NCBI RefSeq assembly: GCF_021533195.1
Contig: NZ_JAJNKB010000005.1
Span: 124,001-188,000 of the forward strand
DNA from: Portibacter marinus
Lineage (GTDB): Bacteria; Bacteroidota; Bacteroidia; Chitinophagales; Saprospiraceae
Reading direction: 5' to 3'
DNA length: 64,000 nt
The notes beneath the pieces are model-generated. The model made no database searches, was not told the origin of the DNA, and saw only the letters and a program-made list of their open reading frames with translations. Position 1 is the first letter of the stretch; every line of letters starts with the position of its first letter. Of this stretch, positions 9,532-18,774 are shown piece after piece. Made by a program: the position numbers and the translations under genes.

Positions 9532-9660
9532 ATGTCTCAGTCTGAAATTAAAATAACGGCAATTCACAAGCGTCCTCCCATTAAAATCAGGAAAAGGCAC
9601 GCTGGCGGACCTTTTTCACGAATTTTCAAATCGGTTTTAAGATCTATAGGTCTTTTATAA
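9532..9660 (+). CDS. Possible 42-residue basic small protein
   Basis: An ATG-started reading frame in the 443-base space between the OmpA lipoprotein and the hydrolase-OsmC gene. The product is strongly basic (for example HKRPPIKIRKRHAGG) and ends in a hydrophobic RSIGLLL tail. It ends 32 bases before the next gene, in the same direction. I recognise no family. It could be a real small protein or a chance ORF. The rest of the gap (9250-9531) is AT-rich with no other candidate. Confidence 0.35.
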   Translation: MSQSEIKITAIHKRPPIKIRKRHAGGPFSRIFKSVLRSIGLL

Positions 9661-9692
9661 TTGTATATTGAGTGGAGATAAATTTCCATTCA

Positions 9693-10901
9693 ATGCCTTC
9701 TCATAAAGTTACTTTTCATAATTCTCACGGACATCAGCTAGTAGGTAAACTAGAGTTACCATTAAAGAAAGGTCCTTACCCTTTTGCCATATTTGCACAT
9801 GTTTTCACAGGAAACAAAAATCTTAAAGCAGCCAGGCACATTAGTCGGGCTTTGAATTTACAAGGCATCGCTGTGTTGAGGTTTGATTTTACAGGATTAG
9901 GAGAAAGTGAAGGCGATTTTAGCAACACTAATTTTTCCTCTAATGTTGATGATATCAAAGCAGCGGCTCATTTTTTATCAAAGCATTACGACGAGCCATC
10001 TATCATTATAGGTCATTCTTTAGGTGGTGCAGCTGCATTGTACGCAGGTTCTGAAATGAATGGTGTAAAGGCAGTAGCCACTATAGGTGCACCATTTCAA
10101 CCGGAACATGTCAAACATCTGATAGGGGACAGCATCCAGGAAATCCATGACAAAGGTGCAGCAATCATTACTGTGGACAATCGGGAGTTTACCATCAGAA
10201 AGCAATTTATCGATGATCTTTCCAGGAAAGACACCATGGAGATCATCAAGGACTTCCGGAAAGCATTATTGATCCTACATTCCCCACAGGATATGGTCGT
10301 AGAAATTGAAAACGCTGCCAAAATATATCATGCTGCCAAACATCCGAAGAGTTTTGTCACACTCAATGGAGCCAATCACATGCTGAACAATAAAGATGAT
10401 GCATTTTACACTGGTGGTGTCATTGCCTCATGGGTTAAAAGATATGTCGAACTTCCTGAAAAAGAGAAGTTGAGGACTACGAAACAAGTCATGGTAAAGT
10501 TAGAAAATGACGGATTTACCACAGAAATAATGGCTGGTAATCATGGACTGGTCGCAGATGAACCTGAGGATATAGGAGGTAATGATTTTGGACCTTCTCC
10601 ATACGAGCTTTTGAATGCTTCTCTGGGAGCCTGCACGGCTATGACACTACAAATGTATGCGCGTCGCAAGAAATGGCCACTAGATACCGTGAAGGTACAT
10701 TTGTCATTCGATCGCAGATACATTGAGGATTGTGCCTCTTGTGAAGATCCTAAATCTAAAATTAGCCACTTTGATGTATGCATCAATCTGGAGGGAAATC
10801 TGAGTCAGGAACAAAGGGAACGCCTGCTTGAAATTGCCAACAAATGTCCTGTCCACAGGACTTTAGACGAAGAAGTCAGTTTCAATACTTATCTTGAATA
10901 A
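9693..10901 (+). CDS. Fusion of alpha/beta hydrolase and OsmC-type peroxidase domain
   Basis: A 402-residue two-domain protein. Residues about 1-255 are an alpha/beta hydrolase with nucleophile elbow GHSLGG (107-112, Ser109) and a late NGANHML histidine. Residues about 265-402 are an OsmC/Ohr-like domain with the two expected redox cysteines, Cys314 (GACTAM) and Cys385 (KCPVH), plus an extra CASC motif. OsmC proteins reduce organic hydroperoxides, so the hydrolase may release or trim esterified substrates for the peroxidase. This fusion occurs in other bacteria. ATG 9693 is chosen; an in-frame GTG at 9672 would add seven residues. It probably acts in the cytoplasm. Confidence 0.88.
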   Translation: MPSHKVTFHNSHGHQLVGKLELPLKKGPYPFAIFAHVFTGNKNLKAARHISRALNLQGIAVLRFDFTGLGESEGDFSNTNFSSNVDDIKAAAHFLSKHYDEPSIIIGHSLGGAAALYAGSEMNGVKAVATIGAPFQPEHVKHLIGDSIQEIHDKGAAIITVDNREFTIRKQFIDDLSRKDTMEIIKDFRKALLILHSPQDMVVEIENAAKIYHAAKHPKSFVTLNGANHMLNNKDDAFYTGGVIASWVKRYVELPEKEKLRTTKQVMVKLENDGFTTEIMAGNHGLVADEPEDIGGNDFGPSPYELLNASLGACTAMTLQMYARRKKWPLDTVKVHLSFDRRYIEDCASCEDPKSKISHFDVCINLEGNLSQEQRERLLEIANKCPVHRTLDEEVSFNTYLE

Positions 10902-10955
10902 AGATCAATGGTTATAAATGGAAAACCACATTTTACTACTAAAACGTATTTTCTT

Positions 10956-12797
10956 CTACAACTCTTTTCCCTTTAAGGCATCACTAATGGCGTGGTCTAG
11001 CGCTCTTTCTGCCAAAGGTCTGGAGTAATTGTTAAGTGTTTCCATTTTATGATTTATAGCATCTTTATCTTCACTTTTGGCGGCCATTTCCAAATCCTTC
11101 GTCATTTCGATGAGCGTTGCTGTTTCTTCCTTTGTCAATAAGGTCTTATTATGATCGATAAACTTTTTAGAAGAGAGAATGACATTATTGGCTTCATTGC
11201 GAGCTTCAAGTAGGGCCCGTTTAGCCAGATCCTCCTCTGCATGCTTAAAGGAATCCAAAAGCATTTTACCCATTTCTTCCTCACTCAAGCCATATTGCGA
11301 TCTTATTTCAATATTCTGTGAAATTCCAGATCTTAGCTCTGAGGCTTTAACAACCAGAATACCATCTGCGTCCAAGATGAATTGAATCTCAATTTTAGGA
11401 ATACCAGCTGGCATAGGTGGAATCCCACTTAGAATAAATTCACCCAATTTTCTATTGTCGGACACCATGTCTCTCTCGCCTTGATAAACACTGACTTTTA
11501 AATTTTTCTGACCATCAACGGAAGTTGTGTAATTTCTGCCTACTCTTGCTGGCACTTTATTGTTTCTTGGTATGATGACATCCATGAGTCCTCCTACTGT
11601 TTCTATACCCAGAGAAAGCGGTGTGACATCCAATAAAAGCATTCCCTTTTGATTTCCTGCAAGAATATCACCCTGGATTGCTGCCCCCAGTGCGACTACC
11701 TCATCTGGATCTATTTTATCATTGACTTGCTGATCAAAAAACGATGATACGGAGGACTTGATTAAAGGAACCCGTGTTGACCCTCCGACCATGATGACAT
11801 TAGAGATTTCCTCTTTTTTCAAATTAGAATCCTTGAGTGCTATTTCACATGCTTCTATGGTCCTGTCGATCAGAGGCTTAATGAGTTCATTGAACTTCGA
11901 TAAAGATATGCTCAAATCATCAGCTTTGTATAGTTCAGCAGAGCTCAAAATCTTTTTTGCTTCCTCAGCAGACAATCTCACACGTTGCCTATAACTTTTG
12001 TTTTCTTTAAATTTTACACGATCGACCTGGCGATCTTCTATCCAGTAATCGATGATTTTTTTATCGAAATCATCACCTCCTAAAAAAGTGTCACCATTGG
12101 TGGACAAAACTTCAAAAATGCCCTGCTGAATCTGCAAAATTGATACATCAAAAGTTCCTCCACCTAAATCATACACCACAATTTTTCGGTCTTCATTCTG
12201 ATCTAAGCCAATCCCATATGCTAATGATGCCGCAGTAGGTTCGTTAATGATCCTTAATACGTCCAGACCAGCCAGTTTTCCCGCATCTCTAGTGGCTTGT
12301 CTTTGGGTATCATTAAAATAAGCAGGAACGGTAATCACTGCCTTCTGAATAGACTTATTTAATCTGGTTTCTATCCTTTTCTTGAGGGCTTTGAGTATTT
12401 CTGCGGATAATTCGATGGGAGAATAGAACTTTTCATCTACTTGAATTTTTACCAAGGCGTCCTGGTCTTCATCTATGATTTTATAAGAAAGGTAATTTTC
12501 GAACGAATTCACATCTTTGTAAGACTTTCCCATTAGTCTTTTCACAGAATAAATGGTTTTCTCTGGATGGGTAATCAATTTCTTTCTGGCCGGATCACCG
12601 ACGATAACTTCATCCGGTCCGAAATGAATGACAGAAGGTACCAATGTTCTTTTACCATTTTCATCTTTTACTGCCACTGCTTTTCCGTCCTTAATGTAAG
12701 CGACCAGGCTATTAGTGGTTCCCAGATCTATTCCCACAATTATTTCACTGTTCTGCTCTATTGTTCCTGTCGATAAATTGATAGGTATTTTTGCCAT
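10956..12797 (-). CDS. hscA: Hsp70 chaperone, HscA-like
   Basis: A 613-residue Hsp70 with the ATPase signature GIDLGTTNS at 22-30, the [10 protein letters not shown] phosphate motif and a substrate-binding domain. It is shorter than a typical DnaK, reads NSLVA rather than the NSCVS usual in DnaK, and has an N-terminal extension of about 20 residues before the ATPase signature; these features match HscA, the Fe-S cluster assembly chaperone. No other isc or nif genes are adjacent, so the symbol rests on sequence pattern only; a second DnaK paralogue remains possible. It is transcribed divergently from lepA across an 87-base gap. Confidence 0.8.
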   Translation of the reverse strand: MAKIPINLSTGTIEQNSEIIVGIDLGTTNSLVAYIKDGKAVAVKDENGKRTLVPSVIHFGPDEVIVGDPARKKLITHPEKTIYSVKRLMGKSYKDVNSFENYLSYKIIDEDQDALVKIQVDEKFYSPIELSAEILKALKKRIETRLNKSIQKAVITVPAYFNDTQRQATRDAGKLAGLDVLRIINEPTAASLAYGIGLDQNEDRKIVVYDLGGGTFDVSILQIQQGIFEVLSTNGDTFLGGDDFDKKIIDYWIEDRQVDRVKFKENKSYRQRVRLSAEEAKKILSSAELYKADDLSISLSKFNELIKPLIDRTIEACEIALKDSNLKKEEISNVIMVGGSTRVPLIKSSVSSFFDQQVNDKIDPDEVVALGAAIQGDILAGNQKGMLLLDVTPLSLGIETVGGLMDVIIPRNNKVPARVGRNYTTSVDGQKNLKVSVYQGERDMVSDNRKLGEFILSGIPPMPAGIPKIEIQFILDADGILVVKASELRSGISQNIEIRSQYGLSEEEMGKMLLDSFKHAEEDLAKRALLEARNEANNVILSSKKFIDHNKTLLTKEETATLIEMTKDLEMAAKSEDKDAINHKMETLNNYSRPLAERALDHAISDALKGKEL

Positions 12798-12871
12798 AGT
12801 CTCTATTTTCAGTGTAAATATACCTAAAGAATGAAAGACGCAATTGTTCAGTAATTAATAAACTAAACTAC

Positions 12872-12879
12872 TATCTTTG
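12872..12879 (+). promoter_or_regulatory. -7 promoter box of lepA (TATCTTTG)
   Basis: A perfect match to the Bacteroidota -7 consensus TAnnTTTG, with only five bases between it and the lepA ATG. Transcription would start at or next to the A of the ATG, which predicts a leaderless mRNA. No clear -33 TTG is present at ideal spacing. Confidence 0.6.
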
Positions 12880-12884
12880 CGCCC

Positions 12885-14675
12885 ATGAAGAATATTAGAA
12901 ATTTCTGTGTTATTGCCCATATAGACCATGGAAAGTCTACGCTGTCAGATCGTTTACTGGAATTTACCCAGACGATTTCTGCGAGAGATATGAAGAGTCA
13001 GGCATTGGATGACATGGATTTGGAGAGAGAAAGAGGGATCACCATTAAGAGTCATGCCATTCAGATGGACTACAAGCACCTGGATGGGACACTCTATACT
13101 TTTAACATGATTGACACCCCTGGTCATGTCGATTTTTCCTATGAAGTATCAAGATCAATCGCAGCTTGTGAAGGAGCTCTGCTACTGGTTGACGCCTCAC
13201 AAGGGATACAGGCTCAAACCATTTCTAACCTTTATCTTGCCATAGAGCATGATCTGGAAATCATTCCGGTGTTAAATAAGGTGGATATGGAAAGTGCCAT
13301 GATCGAAGAAGTATCAGACCAAATCATTGATTTAATTGGATGTGATCTGGAAGACATCATTCTGGCTAGTGGAAAAACCGGTATTGGCATTCAGGATATC
13401 ATGAATGCTGTCGTTAATAAGATACCAGCCCCTAAAGGAGATGAAGAGGCACCATTACAAGCCCTAATATTTGACTCCATATTCAATCAATACAGAGGAG
13501 TGATTGCTTACTTTAAGATCGTCAATGGATCCTTCAAGCAAGGTGATATGGTGAGATTCGTCAATACTGGCAAGGAATATGAAGCGGATGAGATTGGTAT
13601 TTTGAAAATGGAAATGTCACCTCGTAAAGAGCTTAAAGCAGGCAATGTAGGGTACATCATCACCGGAATAAAGGAATCCAAGGAAATCAAAGTCGGGGAT
13701 ACCATAACCAAAGTAGAAAGGCCATGTGCAAAAGCAATCGAAGGTTTCGAGGATGTAAAGCCCATGGTTTTCGCTGGAATTTTTCCTATCGAAAATGAAG
13801 ATTTTGAAGATCTGAGAGACTCATTGGAAAAGCTACAATTGAATGACGCCAGTTTGGTTTTTGAACCTGAGACCTCAGTAGCCTTGGGATTCGGCTTCAG
13901 ATGTGGATTTTTGGGTATGCTTCACCTGGAAATAATTCAGGAGCGATTGTCCCGGGAATTCGAGCAAGAAGTGATTACAACCATTCCGAATGTTTCTTAC
14001 TATGCTTATACGACAAAGGGAGAAAAATTATTGATTAATACGCCTACTGATTTACCAGATCAGACATTACTAGATCGGGTAGAGGAGCCCTACATTAGTG
14101 CTCAGATTATCACTAAGCCGGAATACATTGGTCCCATTATGACGCTTTGCATGGAGAAAAGAGGGGAATTAACGAAGCAAACCTACTTGACAACCGAAAG
14201 GGTAGAGCTTAGTTTTGAGATGCCGCTGGCAGAGATCGTTTTTGATTTTTATGATAAATTAAAGTCCATTACTCGGGGATATGCGTCTTTTGATTATGCG
14301 CCGATAGACTATCGAGCGTCAGATCTTGTAAAATTAGATTTGAAACTAAATGGAGATTCTGTCGATGCGCTCTCTTCTTTGGTCCACCGTGATAAAGCAG
14401 CTTCATTCGGTAGAAAAATTTGTTTGAAATTAAAGGATCTTTTGCCTCGCCAACAGTTTATGATTGCTATTCAGGCGGCAGTTGGTGCAAAGATTATTGC
14501 CAGGGAAACCATTTCTGCATTGAGAAAGGATGTAACGGCAAAATGCTATGGTGGTGATATTACGAGGAAACGTAAATTATTGGAAAAGCAGAAAAAGGGG
14601 AAGAAGAAGATGCGACAGATTGGTTCGGTCAGTGTACCTCAGAAGGCATTTTTAGATGTCTTGAAGCTGGATTAA
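12885..14675 (+). CDS. lepA: Elongation factor 4 (ribosomal back-translocase)
   Basis: LepA/EF4 is a membrane-associated translational GTPase that remodels stalled or mis-translocated ribosomes. It begins MKNIRNF with G1 HIDHGKST (12-19), then [15 protein letters not shown] and NKVDM, and ends in the LepA-specific C-terminal domain ([12 protein letters not shown] and the basic KKGKKKMR stretch). At 596 residues it is full length. Monocistronic, with a promoter box directly before the ATG. Confidence 0.97.
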   Translation: MKNIRNFCVIAHIDHGKSTLSDRLLEFTQTISARDMKSQALDDMDLERERGITIKSHAIQMDYKHLDGTLYTFNMIDTPGHVDFSYEVSRSIAACEGALLLVDASQGIQAQTISNLYLAIEHDLEIIPVLNKVDMESAMIEEVSDQIIDLIGCDLEDIILASGKTGIGIQDIMNAVVNKIPAPKGDEEAPLQALIFDSIFNQYRGVIAYFKIVNGSFKQGDMVRFVNTGKEYEADEIGILKMEMSPRKELKAGNVGYIITGIKESKEIKVGDTITKVERPCAKAIEGFEDVKPMVFAGIFPIENEDFEDLRDSLEKLQLNDASLVFEPETSVALGFGFRCGFLGMLHLEIIQERLSREFEQEVITTIPNVSYYAYTTKGEKLLINTPTDLPDQTLLDRVEEPYISAQIITKPEYIGPIMTLCMEKRGELTKQTYLTTERVELSFEMPLAEIVFDFYDKLKSITRGYASFDYAPIDYRASDLVKLDLKLNGDSVDALSSLVHRDKAASFGRKICLKLKDLLPRQQFMIAIQAAVGAKIIARETISALRKDVTAKCYGGDITRKRKLLEKQKKGKKKMRQIGSVSVPQKAFLDVLKLD

Positions 14676-15073
14676 TCAGTTGAAGTTTTTAATGGTATTT
14701 TTTTCAAGTGCATTTATTTGTGATTATTTGATCACTTTCTGTATCTTTTTCATTTAAGTTTATTACGTAGGAAAGAATCGTGATTCTTTAAGTTGGTTAA
14801 TATCCGTATAAGAGATTGTATTTGTAAAGATTTTGAAAACATTTTTAGCTTACCGGGATTCTTCGATGAAACTTTCTTTCGTGAAGTAATGAATAAGGGT
14901 TTGGCCAACAAGATGAACTCTGAGTTGCAAGGTGTCTTTCAGGTCAATCACCAACTCTGGATGATCATGCAGCTTTAAGGTTGAGCCAGAAATTGTAGGG
15001 TTACAACAAATGCATAATTTGAATGAATAAATATTTGAGAAAAAGAATAATATCCTTTTAAAGTGAGAATGTT
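14676..15073 (+). other. Intergenic region between lepA and the epimerase gene
   Basis: About 400 AT-rich bases. A 61-codon frame at 14793-14978, with a TTG start, resembles nothing I know and I do not call it a gene. I see no clear hairpin terminator, tRNA or repeat. Confidence 0.5.
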
Positions 15074-16042
15074 GTGAGTAAACATATTTTGATAACAGGT
15101 GGTGCTGGTTTCATTGGTAGTAATTTGTCTGAAAAGCTAATTAATTTAGGCCATCAGGTACTTGCGATTGATAATTTTGATACTTTCTACCATCGTTCTA
15201 TTAAAGAAAAGAATATTAAATGGCTCCTTCTTCAGGATAATTATAAATTTTTCGAATTAGATATCCTAGATTATGGAAAGTTAAAAAACATGATCTGTGA
15301 GCCAATTGATGTCATTATTCATATCGCTGCAAAAGCTGGGGTACATGCTAGTGTGAAAAATCCCATTCCTACTCAAAGAGTTAATGTTATAGGAACTCAG
15401 AATATGCTAGAGTTAGCAAAAATTTTAGACGTAAGTCAGTTTATTTTTGCCTCTTCTAGTTCTGTATATGGTATTAATCCAAATATACCCTGGAAGGAGG
15501 ATGAAGCTAAGCTTTTACCCATTAGTCCTTATGCTTGTAGTAAACTAAGTTCAGAAATGCTAGGTCACGTATACAGTAATCTCTACAAAATCAGATTTAT
15601 TGGTTTGCGGTTTTTTACAGTTTATGGCCCTAGACAACGTCCGGATTTAGCAATTTCAAAGTTTGCTCGCATGATCAAGAATGATATGGAAATTACACAA
15701 TATGGAGATGGAACATCGAGCCGAGACTATACCTATATTGATGATTTGATAGCAGGTGTAGTAAGTGCTATAAACTATAAAGGTTCTTTATATGAAATTA
15801 TAAATTTAGGAAATCATAAAACGGTTGCGCTTTCTGAAATGATTGGAACTGTTTCTAAGGTTTTTAATCGACCTGCTAAAGTCAAGATATTACCGATGCA
15901 ACCAGGTGATGTAACCATAACTTATGCAGACTTGAGCAAAGCGCAAAAACTGCTAGGATATGAACCTAAAATAGAGTTTGAAGAGGGCGTAACTCGATTT
16001 AAAGATTGGTTTCTAGAAAATGATTTTCAAACAAAAAGTTAA
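15074..16042 (+). CDS. NAD-dependent nucleotide-sugar epimerase/dehydratase
   Basis: A 322-residue extended short-chain dehydrogenase. The N-terminal Rossmann motif GGAGFIG is at residues 9-15 and the catalytic YxxxK is Tyr153-Lys157 (YACSK). The segment RFFTVYGPRQRPDLAI resembles UDP-glucuronate/UDP-glucose 4-epimerases, so the product probably makes an activated sugar for surface glycans. The start is GTG 15074, immediately before SKHILITGG; no ATG fits. The gene is visibly more AT-rich than lepA and pfkA on either side and stands alone, which suggests acquisition or relocation. The exact substrate cannot be told. Confidence 0.85.
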   Translation: MSKHILITGGAGFIGSNLSEKLINLGHQVLAIDNFDTFYHRSIKEKNIKWLLLQDNYKFFELDILDYGKLKNMICEPIDVIIHIAAKAGVHASVKNPIPTQRVNVIGTQNMLELAKILDVSQFIFASSSSVYGINPNIPWKEDEAKLLPISPYACSKLSSEMLGHVYSNLYKIRFIGLRFFTVYGPRQRPDLAISKFARMIKNDMEITQYGDGTSSRDYTYIDDLIAGVVSAINYKGSLYEIINLGNHKTVALSEMIGTVSKVFNRPAKVKILPMQPGDVTITYADLSKAQKLLGYEPKIEFEEGVTRFKDWFLENDFQTKS

Positions 16043-16052
16043 ATCAATTTAC

Positions 16053-17033
16053 TTAAATCGATAAAATCCTGGCCATTTCCAGCAGTGAACTCTTAGGTTG
16101 TTTCGTCTGAGAAATCGCTTCTTCGAAAGGAGTCAGACATAATTCGTCATTGACTATTCCCAGCGCCATGTTTCGGGTTCCTTTCAACAACTCCACTACT
16201 GCACTGTAACCTAATCGACTGGCCAATACCCTGTCATGGCAAGATGGGGCTCCACCTCGCTGCATGTGACCGAGGATGGTCACCTTCGATTCGTATCCAT
16301 CATATTTTTCGTTCAACCGGTTGGCAATCTCCATAGCATTACCACTTGCATTGCCCTCTGCTACAATGACCATATTAAACTTTTTGTCCTGCTCATTGGC
16401 CTTCTTAAGGACATCTACCAATTCATCCAGGGGCGTATCATACTCAGGCAGGAAAATGCAACCTGCTCCACTTCCGATTCCACAGTGCAATGCGATGTAA
16501 CCCGAATGTCTTCCCATCACCTCAACAAAAAACAATCTCGAGTGAGAATCGGCGGTATCTCTGATTTTATCTACAGCCTCTATAGCGGTATTGATGGCCG
16601 TATCAAAGCCAATGGTATAGTCCGTACCACAGATGTCATTATCAATAGTTCCCGGCAATCCCACAATAGGTATGTCGTACTCCTGATTGAAGACGTGGGC
16701 ACCAGTAAAAGTACCATCACCACCGATAGCCACCATGGCATCTATGCCAGCTGCTTTTAGGTTTTCGTAAGCCAATTGTCTTCCTTCCGCAGTCATAAAC
16801 CGCATGCTCCTGGCCGTTTTTAGAATGGTACCACCCCGTTGTATAATGTTCCCGACATCTCGGGTAGCCAAAGGTCTGATTCGACCATTGATCATTCCCT
16901 CATAGCCTCTGTATATGCCGTAGCATTCCAGTCCATGATACGAGGCGGTCCGAACGACTGCTCTAACCGCTGCGTTCATACCAGGAGCATCTCCACCAGA
17001 TGTAAAAACTGCAATTTTTTTAATATCTGACAT
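16053..17033 (-). CDS. pfkA: ATP-dependent 6-phosphofructokinase
   Basis: PfkA phosphorylates fructose 6-phosphate, the committed step of glycolysis. The 326-residue product has TSGGDAPGMN at 11-20, GGDGTF for ATP/Mg binding, the catalytic TIDND loop, TIGFDTA and EVMGRHSGY. Length and motifs are normal for the bacterial ATP-dependent enzyme; the glycine in GGDGT supports ATP rather than pyrophosphate use. It is the last gene of a four-gene - strand run, 11 bases after the GlcNAc-kinase-like gene. Confidence 0.96.
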   Translation of the reverse strand: MSDIKKIAVFTSGGDAPGMNAAVRAVVRTASYHGLECYGIYRGYEGMINGRIRPLATRDVGNIIQRGGTILKTARSMRFMTAEGRQLAYENLKAAGIDAMVAIGGDGTFTGAHVFNQEYDIPIVGLPGTIDNDICGTDYTIGFDTAINTAIEAVDKIRDTADSHSRLFFVEVMGRHSGYIALHCGIGSGAGCIFLPEYDTPLDELVDVLKKANEQDKKFNMVIVAEGNASGNAMEIANRLNEKYDGYESKVTILGHMQRGGAPSCHDRVLASRLGYSAVVELLKGTRNMALGIVNDELCLTPFEEAISQTKQPKSSLLEMARILSI

Positions 17034-17044
17034 GTCAAGTATTT

Positions 17045-17878
17045 CTATAATTCAATCAATTTAGAATAAGTGAGCGAATCTATGGGATTTTGGATAATGT
17101 TTCCAAGTTTATAACCATATTTTGTACATAAATCTTGAATGATATCTTTAAAATGCCAGGAAATTGAGCCTGAAAAATGTAGTGGACATTGACTGGACTC
17201 TTTAAAATAGCCAATCTGGTCCTTAAAAAAATCTTCAAGGTTTTGCCTCGCTATCTTATTTCTAAGGTCTTGGCTACTTACACCCAAGAAACTGCAAAAG
17301 CTTGCTACATAGGTATTGGGTTTTTTGCCTCTATGGTATACCTTTCTGATGAGATCATCTCTCGTAAGTTTGTAAGTATGCTCAAACAACCTGGCATCTT
17401 GAGCTTCCATCAAACCGTAGAAATACATTTTTAAAATATCTCGTCCCATTCTGAAACCACTGCCTTCATCCCCCAATAAATATCCCAGGTTTTGTACTTT
17501 TTTGATAATTGATTGATCTGCAAATACACAACAATTTGATCCCGTACCCAGTATAGAAATAATGCATTTTTCTCCTTGTGAAAGAGCCAAACCGGCAGTT
17601 TCCAGGTCCGAACCAATGTAAATAGATTTTACATTTACGAATTTGTTTTTCAGCTTGGTATCCAATAATAACTCTCGCTCTCGCTGCCCCGTTCCAGCGC
17701 CAAAAAAAAAGATTTGCTCTACTAAATCCTCCTGCACATCATCAAAATCAAGATCGTGGTCCTCCAGGGTACCTGTAGAAAGATTGATACCTTCTTTGCG
17801 GTGGAGTACAAATTCATGTTCTGAAGTCATAAATTTCCAGTTTGAATTGGTTGCACCACTATCTACTAGCAAAATCAT
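17045..17878 (-). CDS. BadF/BadG/BcrA-type ATPase, N-acetylglucosamine-kinase-like
   Basis: A 277-residue ASKHA-fold kinase. The phosphate-1 motif VDSGATNSNW lies at the N-terminus, GTGSNCCVF marks the second phosphate loop, and GDEGSGFRMG is typical of the N-acetylglucosamine kinase branch. It probably phosphorylates an amino sugar in the cytoplasm. ATG 17878 gives the normal start (MILLVDSG) and leaves only two bases after the stop of the upstream exported protein; 23 further in-frame codons upstream would overlap that gene. Linkage to a PBP-like hydrolase and pfkA suggests recovery of cell-wall amino sugars into glycolysis. This pathway reading is an inference. Confidence 0.8.
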   Translation of the reverse strand: MILLVDSGATNSNWKFMTSEHEFVLHRKEGINLSTGTLEDHDLDFDDVQEDLVEQIFFFGAGTGQRERELLLDTKLKNKFVNVKSIYIGSDLETAGLALSQGEKCIISILGTGSNCCVFADQSIIKKVQNLGYLLGDEGSGFRMGRDILKMYFYGLMEAQDARLFEHTYKLTRDDLIRKVYHRGKKPNTYVASFCSFLGVSSQDLRNKIARQNLEDFFKDQIGYFKESSQCPLHFSGSISWHFKDIIQDLCTKYGYKLGNIIQNPIDSLTYSKLIEL

Positions 17879-17880
17879 AA

Positions 17881-18774
17881 TTACAATAATTCTAAGATCT
17901 TGAAATGAAATGTACAGATTTCCTTTGGCTTGCCCCAAACTTTCCAATAACCCTTATACTGAATATCCGATGTTAAATACTGTTCACCAAATCTTTCGAG
18001 ATCAACTAAAATTAAGATATCGAAATGATAAATTCCTGCATCATATTGGAGTTTATAATTGCGCTGGAGGACTTGTAGGCTTTCTTTGGACATTTCTACT
18101 TCTAAAAATTTGACGACCGAACCATTTGGATGTTTGATATTATAGAAAGGTTTGATACTTGCTCTGAAAACATAGGAGTTCGCTTTGGACTCGATCGAAA
18201 AATCATAATTTTCAATCATGGCTTCTGAAAAAATAGCAGTCTTATCGCCAATCAATGGAACTGAAGCAGGTTGGCCCGGTCTGTAAATCAGCTTTTTTAA
18301 TTCATCAATCCTGTTTTCGAGAATTCGCTTTGATCGAGAGGGCTTAGAGCGTTCTGGTCTTTCTGAACAAGGTGTAGTAGGTTGATAAAATACCCGATCA
18401 TACAGATCCATGGTATAATAGCGGTCATAGTTTCCTGAGCTTTTTTCTGTGAGGACTTCCATCCATTGACAAATACCATTGAAATGCTGGATATTCACAC
18501 TTTCGTAAAAAGCCTTTGTCTTTCCATTGTTATTATAGAAGGTGATGTTGTTGTGGTATTTATAATTGAGTGTTCTCAATTGATTGAATGATAATTCCAG
18601 CGTATTATCGTTCTGAATGATTCTAATGAACTCTTCCACACTAAATCCTTCTTTTTTTGCAGTGATCGTGACACTGTCCAGTCGCACAAAGGCACTAAAA
18701 TCAATATAGTTGCTGTCATTTTGTCCCATGGCATGATTGCTCAGGAACAACACCATAAGGACAGCAAATCTCAT
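17881..18774 (-). CDS. Exported protein of unknown function
   Basis: A 297-residue protein with an N-terminal signal peptide (cleavage near NHAMGQ). The mature part starts with DSVTITAKKEGFSVEEFIRI, a pattern often seen in Bacteroidota surface proteins, followed by a mostly beta-rich region and a lysine/arginine-rich middle (SERPERSKPSRSKR). I do not recognise a named domain. Its ATG overlaps the stop of the serine hydrolase gene by 4 bases and its stop lies two bases before the kinase start, so it belongs to the same operon and probably acts in the periplasm. Confidence 0.7.
   Translation of the reverse strand: MRFAVLMVLFLSNHAMGQNDSNYIDFSAFVRLDSVTITAKKEGFSVEEFIRIIQNDNTLELSFNQLRTLNYKYHNNITFYNNNGKTKAFYESVNIQHFNGICQWMEVLTEKSSGNYDRYYTMDLYDRVFYQPTTPCSERPERSKPSRSKRILENRIDELKKLIYRPGQPASVPLIGDKTAIFSEAMIENYDFSIESKANSYVFRASIKPFYNIKHPNGSVVKFLEVEMSKESLQVLQRNYKLQYDAGIYHFDILILVDLERFGEQYLTSDIQYKGYWKVWGKPKEICTFHFKILELL

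Noticed and set aside
14793-14978. 61-codon frame with a TTG start between lepA and the epimerase gene
   Set aside because: No family pattern, no promoter or ribosome site, and an AT-rich context where such frames arise by chance.
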